Assembly: GCA_016714935.1 (NCBI GenBank)
Contig: JADKBU010000003.1
Coordinates: 1-64,000, forward strand
Direction of reading: 5' to 3'
From: Candidatus Accumulibacter propinquus
GTDB lineage: Bacteria; Pseudomonadota; Gammaproteobacteria; Burkholderiales; Rhodocyclaceae
DNA: 64,000 nucleotides
Below the pieces are notes generated by a model. The model saw only the letters and a program-made list of their open reading frames with translations. It ran no database searches and was not told the origin of the DNA. A program made the translations under genes and the position numbers. This document shows positions 48,974 to 57,265 of the stretch, one piece after another (positions within the stretch are counted from its first letter, which is position 1; each line of letters opens with the position of its first letter).

Positions 48974-50671
48974 ATGAGGGGAGTTGCGTGGACGATACGC
49001 GCCGCGATGCTGCTGCAGGTCCTTGCCGCAGCATTGGCCGGCTGGTTGGGCCTTGGGCTGTTCGGTGGGGGACTCTACGGCTGGCTTGGCGCCTTGGGTG
49101 GACTGGTGGTGCTTGCCCTGCTGATCGGCCTGGTGGTCGAGCGGCGTCTGTTGGGCCGTCTTGAGGTGCTGCGCGAGGTGCTCGCAAAGACCTACGCCGA
49201 TGGCGATCTGACCAGGCGCGCAACCGTTGCGGGGGAGGATGAAATTGCTGCTGTGGCGGCTGATTTCAATCGCCTGATTGGCGGATTCGCGACCATTGTC
49301 GGTAAGGTACTCTTCAACTCGGTCGAGGTCGGCAAGGCCTCCCGGCAACTGATCGGTGACGCCAGCCGGGTGGCATCGGGCTCGAATCAGCAGCGTGACG
49401 CCGCGTTGGCGACAGCCAGTGCCATGGGCGAGTTGACCACCAACATGCACGAGGTCAGTCAGAACGCCAGCGAAACTGCGAGCATTTCAGAGGCCTCGAA
49501 CCGGTTGTCGACCGAAGGGATGGCAATCGTGCGCAATGCTTCGGCAGAGATGGAACAGATTGCCGCTTCGGTGACCGAGTCCGCACGGGTGGTGTGTGCG
49601 CTCGGCGAACGTTCCAGGGCAATCAGCGGGATCGTCCAGACGATCCACGAGATTGCCGACCAGACCAACCTGCTGGCCCTCAATGCGGCGATCGAGGCGG
49701 CGCGTGCCGGTGACCAGGGACGGGGTTTTGCGGTGGTCGCCGATGAGGTGCGCAAGCTTGCCGAACGGACCTCGCTGGCCACCGGCGAGATCAGCCGGAT
49801 GATCACGGCGATCCAGGGCGAGACGCAGACTGCGATTGCCAGCATCGAGGCCGGCAGTGGGCAGGCGCGCCGGGGTGCGGACCTCGCCCGGCAGGCGGCC
49901 GAGTCGCTGGAGCGGATCAACAGCGGCGCGCGTGAGACGATGGAAAAGGTGGAAGCGATCGCTGCCGCGGTGGTCCAGCAGAGCCGTACCGGGGAGAGTA
50001 TCGCCGAGCACGTACGAACGATCAGGGAAATGGCCGAAGCCAACAGCGCGGTCACTGCGGAGACACTGCTGGCGGTCGAGCATGTGGAGTGTCTGGCGGA
50101 GAATCTCGGGGAGGTCGGCAATGTTTTCAAACTCGGCCCGGCAGGTGAGCAGGCGGCCGCCACACACGCCAGAATGCCGGCAACCGTCCAGCAGGCAGCG
50201 CGTGCTGCCGGCGAACTCTTCGACAAGGCAGTCGATTCGGGCAGGATCAGCGTGGAGGACCTGTTCGATGACCACTACCAACCGATTCCGAACACGCGGC
50301 CGCAGAAGTTCAAGACCCGTTTCGACGCCTTTACCGACCAGAACGTGGTCGAACTGCAGGAGAATCTGCTGAATCAGAACAAGTGTCTGATTTACGCCGT
50401 ATGCATCGACCGCAACGGTTACGTACCCACCCACAACCGGAAATTCTCGCAACCGCTGACCGGAGACGAAAAGACCGATTTCGTGAACAACCGTGGGAAG
50501 CGAATCTTCGACGACCCGGTGGGCAAGCGTTGTGGCAGTCACCAACAGCCGTTCCTGCTGCAGACCTATCGCCGCGATACCGGTGAAGTCCTGCACGACA
50601 TCTCGGCGCCCATCTTCGTCAAGGGTCGGCGCTGGGGTGGCTTGCGCATCGGCTACGCGACCGAGTTCTGA
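48974..50671 (+). CDS. Methyl-accepting chemotaxis protein with C-terminal sensory domain
   Basis: 565 residues. Two adjacent transmembrane helices (~10-30 and ~35-56) leave almost no periplasmic loop. HAMP ~57-110 (DGDLTRRA), then a methyl-accepting helical hairpin with the highly conserved tip EIADQTNLLALNAAIEAARA and GFAVVADEVRKLAERT near 225-265. After the signalling domain a ~150-residue soluble domain follows (VEDLFDDHYQPIPNTRPQ, FDAFTDQNVVELQE, DRNGYVPTHN, DPVGKRCGSHQ, GLRIGYATEF), so ligand or redox sensing is probably cytoplasmic and C-terminal. There is no C-terminal NWETF-type CheR/CheB tether. It precedes the cheV genes and has a sigma28-like promoter. Confidence 0.9.
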   Translation: MRGVAWTIRAAMLLQVLAAALAGWLGLGLFGGGLYGWLGALGGLVVLALLIGLVVERRLLGRLEVLREVLAKTYADGDLTRRATVAGEDEIAAVAADFNRLIGGFATIVGKVLFNSVEVGKASRQLIGDASRVASGSNQQRDAALATASAMGELTTNMHEVSQNASETASISEASNRLSTEGMAIVRNASAEMEQIAASVTESARVVCALGERSRAISGIVQTIHEIADQTNLLALNAAIEAARAGDQGRGFAVVADEVRKLAERTSLATGEISRMITAIQGETQTAIASIEAGSGQARRGADLARQAAESLERINSGARETMEKVEAIAAAVVQQSRTGESIAEHVRTIREMAEANSAVTAETLLAVEHVECLAENLGEVGNVFKLGPAGEQAAATHARMPATVQQAARAAGELFDKAVDSGRISVEDLFDDHYQPIPNTRPQKFKTRFDAFTDQNVVELQENLLNQNKCLIYAVCIDRNGYVPTHNRKFSQPLTGDEKTDFVNNRGKRIFDDPVGKRCGSHQQPFLLQTYRRDTGEVLHDISAPIFVKGRRWGGLRIGYATEF

Positions 50672-50782
50672 GCCGGCCTGCTGATGCTTGTGTTGCGGTG
50701 GACGATCATGACGCGGCGCCACGTATTGGATTAAGATGTCGGGGATAAGGCGTGGGCTGTTCTTTGCGCGAGGAAGAGTGAA

Positions 50783-51751
50783 ATGTCAGAGTTGCTGAAA
50801 AACATTGATGCCCGCACCAAGCTGGCCGGAACCAACAAGCTGGAGATCCTCCTGTTCTCGCTGGGGACCGATTCGCGCACGGGGCGACGCGAGACTTTCG
50901 GCATCAATGTCTTCAAGGTGCGCGAGGTGATGCGGACGCCGCCGATTACCTCGGCGCCGGAAATGCCCGCGTCGGTCGAGGGAATGGTCAGTTTGCGGGG
51001 GGCGCTGGTGCCGGTCGTTGATCTGGCCCGCTATGCCCGGGTTGATACGGAGACACCGCGCTCGATCATGATCGTCACCGAGTACGCCGGTCATACGCAG
51101 GGTTTTCTTGTCGAGGGGGTGGATACCATTCTCCGTCTGGACTGGAGTCAGATGCGGGTTCCTCCCGCCATGCTGCTGGCCGAGATGGGCGGTCTGGTGA
51201 CGGCGGTGACCGAGTTGCCGGACGGCCGTCTGGTGATGATGATGGACGTCGAGAAGATTCTCTCGGAAACGACGAATTACGACGACGAGATCGTCTACCG
51301 GAATATCAAGCCGCTCGACAATCCCGGCCTGACCGTATTTTTTGCAGACGACTCGACGGTGGCGCGCAAGCAGATCCAACGGACCCTTGAGGCGATGGGC
51401 GTGCGCTACGTGGCTGCGATCAATGGCCTGGAAGCCTGGGATGAACTGGAGAAGATGGCCGCCTATGCGCAGGCTTCCGGCCAGGAAGTGACCGACCTGA
51501 TCAGTCTCGTATTGACCGACATCGAAATGCCCGAGATGGATGGTTATATCCTGACCAAGAAGATCAAGTCTGACCCTCGCTTCGCCGGCGTACCGGTGAT
51601 CATGCATTCCTCACTGTCGGGGATGTCGAACCAGCAGTTGGGCAAGTCCGTCGGCGTCGATGAGTATGTTCCCAAATTCGAACCACAGCGCCTCTCGGAA
51701 ACGCTGACACGACGGTTGCAGCGGGATCTTCCGGCAGTGCAGTTGACCTGA
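50783..51751 (+). CDS. cheV: CheV chemotaxis coupling protein 1
   Basis: 322 residues. N-terminal CheW-like domain (LLFSLGT, FGINVFKVREVMRTPPIT, VSLRGALVPVVDLARY), then a receiver domain with acidic pair FADDSTVARK, phosphoacceptor LTDIEMPEMDG, HSSLSG and Lys in YVPKFEP. CheV couples receptors to CheA and is phosphorylated for adaptation. The next gene is a paralogue of the same architecture, 26 bp away. No cheR or cheB is in the window, so adaptation may rest partly on CheV or on genes elsewhere. Confidence 0.95.
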   Translation: MSELLKNIDARTKLAGTNKLEILLFSLGTDSRTGRRETFGINVFKVREVMRTPPITSAPEMPASVEGMVSLRGALVPVVDLARYARVDTETPRSIMIVTEYAGHTQGFLVEGVDTILRLDWSQMRVPPAMLLAEMGGLVTAVTELPDGRLVMMMDVEKILSETTNYDDEIVYRNIKPLDNPGLTVFFADDSTVARKQIQRTLEAMGVRYVAAINGLEAWDELEKMAAYAQASGQEVTDLISLVLTDIEMPEMDGYILTKKIKSDPRFAGVPVIMHSSLSGMSNQQLGKSVGVDEYVPKFEPQRLSETLTRRLQRDLPAVQLT

Positions 51752-51777
51752 TTTCGCGATTTTTCTGGAGCGATACA

Positions 51778-52716
51778 ATGGAGTTGGCTGAAAGGAAAAA
51801 CCTGCTCGAGGGCGTTGACGCGCGAACCCGGCTCGCCGGTTCCAACAAGATGGAGATTCTGCTGTTCTCTCTTGGCACGCGCGAGATTTTCGGAATCAAC
51901 GTCTTCAAGGTGCGCGAAGTCGGTCGGACCCCGCACATCACCAAGACGCCGAACATGCCACGCGGCGTCGAAGGCCTGATTTCGCTGCGCGGCAATGTCA
52001 TTCCGGTGTTGTCTCTGATCTCCTTTCTTGAGCACAAGGATCAACACCACGAGCACGGCAAGACCATGATGGTCGCCGAGTACTCCAAGCGGACACTGGG
52101 ATTTCTGGTACATGAGGTGGATCGGATCATACGTGTCGACTGGGAGAAGGTGAAGGCTCCCGAAAGTGTGTTGTCCAGCAATCAGGGGCTGATCACGGCA
52201 ATCACCGAACTCGATGACGGCAAACTGGTGTCGATTCTCGATGTCGAGCAGATTCTCGCCAATGCCTTTGGCGAGGCAATCATCGTCGATATCCCCCCGG
52301 CCAACGTCGAGGAGGATGTAGGCATATTCTTTGCCGATGATTCGATTGTTGCCCGGCGGAAGATTACCGAGGTACTCGACAAACTCGGCGTCAAACACAA
52401 GCACGCTACGAACGGAGCAGAGGCCTGGACCCGCCTGCAGGGAATCGCGGCGCACGCAGCGCAGACCGGCAGGGGTGTTCGTGACGAGCTGCGCCTGATC
52501 CTGGTCGATGCCGAGATGCCGGAAATGGACGGCTATGTGCTGACCAAGAACATCAAGAGCGACCAGCGTTTCTCGGGAATTCCGGTGGTCATGCATTCAT
52601 CGCTGTCGTCTCAGGCCAACCACGCCATGGGCAAGGTGGTGGGCGTGGATGCCTATGTCGCCAAGTTCGACGCCGAGATTCTTGCCGACACGCTGCGCCC
52701 CTTGCTTGAGCGCTGA
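51778..52716 (+). CDS. cheV: CheV chemotaxis coupling protein 2
   Basis: 312 residues, same CheW-receiver layout as the previous gene: FGINVFKVREVGRTPHIT, ISLRGNVIPVLSLISF, EYSKRTLGFLVHEVDRIIR split by a turn, receiver FADDSIVARRK, LVDAEMPEMDG, MHSSLSS, YVAKFDAE. Phosphorylation residues are intact. Divergence from CheV 1 is highest in the receiver output surface and between domains, suggesting different receptor partners rather than simple redundancy. It lies 21 bp upstream of cheY. Confidence 0.95.
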   Translation: MELAERKNLLEGVDARTRLAGSNKMEILLFSLGTREIFGINVFKVREVGRTPHITKTPNMPRGVEGLISLRGNVIPVLSLISFLEHKDQHHEHGKTMMVAEYSKRTLGFLVHEVDRIIRVDWEKVKAPESVLSSNQGLITAITELDDGKLVSILDVEQILANAFGEAIIVDIPPANVEEDVGIFFADDSIVARRKITEVLDKLGVKHKHATNGAEAWTRLQGIAAHAAQTGRGVRDELRLILVDAEMPEMDGYVLTKNIKSDQRFSGIPVVMHSSLSSQANHAMGKVVGVDAYVAKFDAEILADTLRPLLER

Positions 52717-52737
52717 GAGAACCCACAGGAGTAGAGA

Positions 52738-53127
52738 ATGGCAGATCCGAAGATGCGAATTCTGGTGGTGGACGATTTCTCGACGATGCGGCGCATCGTC
52801 AGGAATCTCCTGAAGGAACTGGGGTTCTCCAATGTAGATGAGGCTGAGGATGGGGCGATCGCACTCCAGAAGCTGAAAAATGGCTCGTTCGAGTTTGTCG
52901 TTACCGACTGGAACATGCCGAACATGGATGGCCTGCAACTTTTGCAGGCGATTCGTGGCACGCCGGCCCTCAAGCACCTGCCGGTGATGATGATCACCGC
53001 CGAGGCTAAGAAGGAAAACATCATTGCCGCCGCGCAAGCGGGAGCCAGCGGCTACATTGTCAAGCCCTTCACTGCGGCGACACTGGCCGAGAAGCTGCAG
53101 AAGATCTTCGACAAGATGGGTGGTTGA
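52738..53127 (+). CDS. cheY: Chemotaxis response regulator CheY
   Basis: 129 residues, single receiver domain close to enterobacterial CheY: VVDDFSTMRRIVRNLLKELG, FVVTDWNMPNMDGLQLL with the phosphoacceptor Asp, MMITAEAKKENIIAAAQAGA split over the usual Thr-Ala switch, and Lys in YIVKPF. Phospho-CheY binds the flagellar switch FliM/FliN. It is followed one base after its stop by cheZ, the phosphatase partner. Confidence 0.98.
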   Translation: MADPKMRILVVDDFSTMRRIVRNLLKELGFSNVDEAEDGAIALQKLKNGSFEFVVTDWNMPNMDGLQLLQAIRGTPALKHLPVMMITAEAKKENIIAAAQAGASGYIVKPFTAATLAEKLQKIFDKMGG

Positions 53128-53128
53128 G

Positions 53129-54007
53129 ATGAGTGCTGACGATCTGTCTGGGGACTCACGGGAACTGGAAGCGCTGTTTGACAGTATTGCCTCGACAATC
53201 GCCACCCAGTCGACTCCCACCCCTGCGGTATCTCCGGGGGTGTCGCTGCTGCAGCAACTGGTTGAGGGGAGCAGCGAGGGCGACGATAGCGACGAATTGC
53301 AGTCGTTGTTCGATTCGGTTGTTGCCGCGCAGCAGGCGAGCGCAGCAGACTCTGGTCGCGTGTCAGTACAGGAGGGTGCTGCGGGTGAAGCGTGGCAGGG
53401 GCAGGACCGGGTATTTCAACGCGTCGGCCAAATGGCCAGACAGTTGCATGACACACTGGGTGAACTGGGTTACCACGAACTGCTTGCCAGTACCGTAGCC
53501 GCCATTCCGGATGCCAAGGACCGGCTCAACTATGTCGCCAACCTCACCGAACAGGCCGCTTGTCGGGTCTTGAACGCGACGGATGTTGCCAATCCCCTGC
53601 AGGAGGAACTGGAGGCCGGTTCGGCCGCGCTGGCGGTGAAATGGGATGCACTGTTTGCCAATCAGGTCGGCGTAGACGACTTCAAGCGTCTTGCCGAGGA
53701 GACGCATGCCTTCCTCAAACAGGGCCTGCCGCGCAGAACCCGAGCCACCAAGGCGCAGTTGCTGGAGATCATGATGGCGCAGGACTTTCAGGATCTGACC
53801 GGGCAGGTGATCAAGAAGATCATCGCCGTCGCCCAGGAACTGGAAGCGCAACTGATGGGGGTACTGATCGAAACGATGCCCGGCGCGCGGCGCACGGACT
53901 CGGTGATGAATCTGCTCAACGGGCCGGTAATCAGCGCCGAAGGACGTAGCGACGTCGTTGCCACCCAGCAGCAGGTTGACGAACTGCTCGGCAGTCTCGG
54001 TTTCTAG
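53129..54007 (+). CDS. cheZ: Chemotaxis phosphatase CheZ
   Basis: 292 residues from ATG 53129, longer than the ~214 of E. coli. The CheZ core helix hairpin carries the active-site segment MAQDFQDLTGQVIKKI, with the catalytic Gln in QDLTGQ. The C-terminal CheY-docking peptide is QQVDELLGSLGF at the very end. The extra N-terminal ~75 residues contain two similar motifs, ELEALFDSI (12-20) and ELQSLFDSV (56-64), in a disordered, Ser/Asp-rich context. They resemble the C-terminal CheY-binding peptide and could be extra docking sites. The earlier open frame from 53024 overlaps cheY and is rejected. Confidence 0.93.
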   Translation: MSADDLSGDSRELEALFDSIASTIATQSTPTPAVSPGVSLLQQLVEGSSEGDDSDELQSLFDSVVAAQQASAADSGRVSVQEGAAGEAWQGQDRVFQRVGQMARQLHDTLGELGYHELLASTVAAIPDAKDRLNYVANLTEQAACRVLNATDVANPLQEELEAGSAALAVKWDALFANQVGVDDFKRLAEETHAFLKQGLPRRTRATKAQLLEIMMAQDFQDLTGQVIKKIIAVAQELEAQLMGVLIETMPGARRTDSVMNLLNGPVISAEGRSDVVATQQQVDELLGSLGF

Positions 54008-54017
54008 GAGGTTCAGG

Positions 54018-55955
54018 ATGAGTGATTTTGCCGGGATGGAAGACCTGTTGCAGGATTTCCTCCAGGAAGCGGGAGATCTGCTGTCGGACGTCGACAACAA
54101 GCTCGTTGATCTGGAGAGGAACCCGGATGACCATCGTCTGCTCAACGATATCTTCCGCGGCTTTCACACCATCAAGGGCGGTGCCGGTTTTCTCAATGCC
54201 GGCGAATTGGTTGCGCTCTGCCACTTGACCGAGAACCTGTTCGACAAGCTCAGAAATGCCGAGATGACGCTGACGCCGGGCTTGCTGGATACCATCATGG
54301 CGGCGACTCAGAGTGTGCGCAACATGTTTGGCGAGATCGCGCAGGAGCGTCAGCCCGCGCCGGCGGCCGCTGCAGTGCTGGACGGTCTGCGAGCCGCGCT
54401 CACCGGCAGCGTCGTCGCGAAGGCAGATCCCCCGAGCGTGGCGGCAACCGCGAAGCGTGGGGAAACGCCGTCAGCCGCGGCCGTAGTCGCCGACGGTCCG
54501 GACTGGCAGGCCCTGCATGCGGCCGTGACCGGTCAGAAGATCGAGGTCTCGCCAGTGGTCGCGCGCAGCAGCGCGCCGATGCCGGCTGTTGCCCCGGCGA
54601 ATAATGCGCTCGACCTTGCGCAGGTACAGCCGCATTTCCCACCGGAAGGGCGCCGCGCGACCGACAAGCCGGGCGCTGCGGTAAGCGCAGCACCTTCCGG
54701 TCGCCGCGTCGACGAAAAGGCTGCCGCTCGTGAGGTGACGATTCGGGTGGATACCGCCCGCCTGGATCAGGTGCTCAACTTGTCCGGCGAGATTGGCTTG
54801 ACCAAGAACCGCCTGACCAGTCTGCGGGCCGACATTCTCGCCGGCAAGACCGATTCGGAAACACTGCAGGCACTCGACCAGGCGGTCAGCCAGCTCGACC
54901 TGCTGGTTTCGGATCTGCAGAATTCGGTGATGAAGACGCGGATGCAGCCGATCGGTCGATTGTTCCAGAAATACCCGCGCATTGCCCGCGATCTGGCTCG
55001 ACAATTGGGCAAGGATGTCGAACTGGCGTTGATTGGCGAAGAGACCGAAGTCGACAAGACGATGATCGAGGATTTGGCCGATCCGCTCATTCACCTGATC
55101 CGCAACGCGGTCGACCATGGTGTCGAGTCACCCGAGGAACGTCGGGCTGCCGGCAAACCGGCCAAGAGCGTCATCCGCCTGGAGGCTCGTCAGGAGGGCG
55201 ACCATATCGTCCTGATCATTGCCGATGATGGCCACGGGATGAGCCCCGAGCGCATCCGGGCCAAGGCTGTCGAGAAGAACATCATCAGCGAAGAGGAGGC
55301 GAACACACTCGATGATCGTCAGAGTCTGAACCTGATCTTCCTGCCGGGCTTTTCCACGATGGCGCGGGCTTCGGCCGTGTCTGGCCGCGGCGTCGGGATG
55401 GATGTCGTCAAGACCAACATCCAGAAGCTCAACGGCGCCATCGAGATCCGCTCCGAGCCCGGGAAGGGTTCGGTATTCATCATTTCCTTGCCACTGACCC
55501 TGGCGATTCTACCCGTCCTGCTGGTTCTGCTTGGTGATCAACCCTTTGCCCTGCCGCTGTCGATGGTTCGCGAGATTCTGCCGATCGACCACGATAGAAT
55601 GCAGGAAGTGGGGGGCAAGGAGACGTTGGTTGTGCGTGGTGAGATCCTGCCGGTGATTGCCCTCGCGCGTCTGCTGGGCTGGCCGCAGGTGCAGCGCCCT
55701 GAATACGGCGTGCTGATGCAGGCCGCCGAACGCAGCTTCATTCTCGCGGTCGACATGTTTGCCGGCCGTGATGATGCCGTGATCAAGGCTCTCGATGATT
55801 TCCGTCCACGTGGGGTTGCCGGGGTGACGACACTGTCGAATGGCCAGATCGTCCTGATCCTGGACATGAAGGAACTACTGGGGGATCTGACTGCGAATGT
55901 GGAACGTGACGTCCGCGGTGCTGCTCCAGCGCGGGCCCTGGAATTTTCCGCCTAG
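54018..55955 (+). CDS. cheA: Chemotaxis histidine kinase CheA
   Basis: 645 residues, ATG 54018 with AGGAGG upstream. HPt domain with phosphorylated His50 (FHTIKGGAGFLN), a low-complexity linker (~135-240) with no clear P2 CheY-binding domain, dimerisation domain (LDQVLNLSGEIGLTKNRL), HATPase (LIRNAVDHGVESPEER, IADDGHGMS, GRGVGMDVVKTNI, EPGKGSVF) and C-terminal CheW-like regulatory domain (LPLTLAILPVLLV, VRGEILPVIALARLLGW). All kinase motifs are present. Last gene before a strong terminator, with motif order and spacing as in other betaproteobacterial che clusters. Confidence 0.97.
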   Translation: MSDFAGMEDLLQDFLQEAGDLLSDVDNKLVDLERNPDDHRLLNDIFRGFHTIKGGAGFLNAGELVALCHLTENLFDKLRNAEMTLTPGLLDTIMAATQSVRNMFGEIAQERQPAPAAAAVLDGLRAALTGSVVAKADPPSVAATAKRGETPSAAAVVADGPDWQALHAAVTGQKIEVSPVVARSSAPMPAVAPANNALDLAQVQPHFPPEGRRATDKPGAAVSAAPSGRRVDEKAAAREVTIRVDTARLDQVLNLSGEIGLTKNRLTSLRADILAGKTDSETLQALDQAVSQLDLLVSDLQNSVMKTRMQPIGRLFQKYPRIARDLARQLGKDVELALIGEETEVDKTMIEDLADPLIHLIRNAVDHGVESPEERRAAGKPAKSVIRLEARQEGDHIVLIIADDGHGMSPERIRAKAVEKNIISEEEANTLDDRQSLNLIFLPGFSTMARASAVSGRGVGMDVVKTNIQKLNGAIEIRSEPGKGSVFIISLPLTLAILPVLLVLLGDQPFALPLSMVREILPIDHDRMQEVGGKETLVVRGEILPVIALARLLGWPQVQRPEYGVLMQAAERSFILAVDMFAGRDDAVIKALDDFRPRGVAGVTTLSNGQIVLILDMKELLGDLTANVERDVRGAAPARALEFSA

Positions 55956-55974
55956 CCGGGAAGGAACACCTTGC

Positions 55975-56002
55975 ACGGGGGCTGCGGCCCCCGTTTGTTT
56001 TT
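55975..56002 (+). terminator. Strong intrinsic terminator after cheA
   Basis: ACGGGGGC (55975-55982), loop TGCG, GCCCCCGT (55987-55994), followed by TTTGTTTTTG. A perfect 8-bp GC-rich stem and T-tract 20 bp after the cheA stop. It separates the chemotaxis operon from flhB, whose promoter must lie in 56003-56125. That stretch is AT-rich with a TATAAT at 56094-56099 but no clear -35 at proper distance. Confidence 0.9.
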
Positions 56003-56125
56003 GTAGCTCTGCGACAACTGTTGCTCTTTCGCAACTATCCGAGAAACCGTCTAAATAACAACCCATACGCCTTTATTTTGACTTCTGTTTTTTTATAATA
56101 CCTTTGGCAGAGATGGAAGTTCGAA

Positions 56126-57265
56126 ATGGCTGAGGAAAGCGACCTCGAAAGAACCGAAGCGGCGTCGGCAAGACGTCTGGAACAGGCGCGCGAGGAGGGA
56201 CAGGTTCCTCGTTCGCGAGAGGTCGGTGCATTCCTGATTCTTGTCGTAGCGGCCACTGCTTTCTGGTTGATGGGGCCCTGGATGGTGCAGCGGGTCTCCG
56301 GAATTGTCCGGCGTGGTCTGGTTTTCGACCACGAACAGGTGCGAGATCCTTCGTTGATGTTGGTTCGGCTGGCCGATATCTCCCTTGACGCCCTGTTTTC
56401 CTTTGCACCCTTGTTCGCCGCGTTGGTGGTCGCTGCGCTTTTGTCACCATTCTTTCTCGGCAGTTGGAATTTCTCCGCGCAGGCGTTGCAGCCTGACCTG
56501 AGTCGTCTGGATCCACTCAAGGGTCTGGCCCGCCTCGTCTCCTGGAGTGGACTCGTGGAACTGGTCAAGGCCGTGGCCAAAGCGTCTCTGGTTGGTGGCG
56601 TTGCGGTGTGGGTCCTGTGGAGCGAGCGCGGTGAACTGTTGGCCATGTTTGCACAATCGATCCAGGTCGGCCTGTCGAGCGCTGGCCACATGCTCAGTTT
56701 CAGTTTTTTCGCGATGGTTGCGGTCATGCTGCTGATCGTCGCGGTGGATGTGCCTTTCCAGCTCTGGCAGTATCACGACAAACTCAAGATGAGCCTCCAG
56801 GAAGTCAAACAGGAAGGCAAGGAACTCGAAGGAAACCCCGAGGTGAAGGGACGCATCCGCCAGTTGCAGCGTGAGGCGGCGCGCAAACGGATGATGGCCG
56901 CCGTGCCGGCGGCGGACGTGATTGTCACCAACCCGACCCACTATGCGGTCGCGCTGGCCTACAAGAGCGGCATGGGCGCACCGAAGGTGCTGGCCAAGGG
57001 AATGGGCGAAGTGGCCCTCAAGATCCGTCAGGTTGCTGCCGACGCGGGGGTTCCTATGATCGAGGCGGCACCTTTGGCGCGAGCGCTTCACCGGCATGTC
57101 GATCTCGACCAGGAGATACCGTCGGCGCTGTATGCGGCCGTCGCCGAGGTGCTGGCTTATGTTTATCAGTTGGCCAACTGGCGGCAGACCGGTGGCAGCT
57201 TTCCGCAGCCACCGCAAGCCATCCCGGTTCCGGAGCATCTTCTAGCAGAGGCCCTGAATGGCTGA
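56126..57265 (+). CDS. flhB: Flagellar type III export protein FlhB
   Basis: 379 residues. N-terminal cytoplasmic SDLERTEAASARRLEQAREEGQ split by a helix break, four transmembrane helices (~33-55, 90-115, 145-165, 185-210), and a C-terminal cytoplasmic domain with the autocleavage motif NPTH at 269-272, the same numbering as in E. coli. FlhB switches export from rod/hook to filament substrates. The stop overlaps flhA by eight bases. First gene of a seven-gene flagellar run that extends to the window end. Confidence 0.97.
   Translation: MAEESDLERTEAASARRLEQAREEGQVPRSREVGAFLILVVAATAFWLMGPWMVQRVSGIVRRGLVFDHEQVRDPSLMLVRLADISLDALFSFAPLFAALVVAALLSPFFLGSWNFSAQALQPDLSRLDPLKGLARLVSWSGLVELVKAVAKASLVGGVAVWVLWSERGELLAMFAQSIQVGLSSAGHMLSFSFFAMVAVMLLIVAVDVPFQLWQYHDKLKMSLQEVKQEGKELEGNPEVKGRIRQLQREAARKRMMAAVPAADVIVTNPTHYAVALAYKSGMGAPKVLAKGMGEVALKIRQVAADAGVPMIEAAPLARALHRHVDLDQEIPSALYAAVAEVLAYVYQLANWRQTGGSFPQPPQAIPVPEHLLAEALNG

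Noticed and set aside
56078..56099. TTGACT and TATAAT before flhB as a sigma70 promoter
   Set aside because: The two hexamers are only 10 bp apart, far from the required ~17; the -10 alone is weak evidence in an AT-rich spot.
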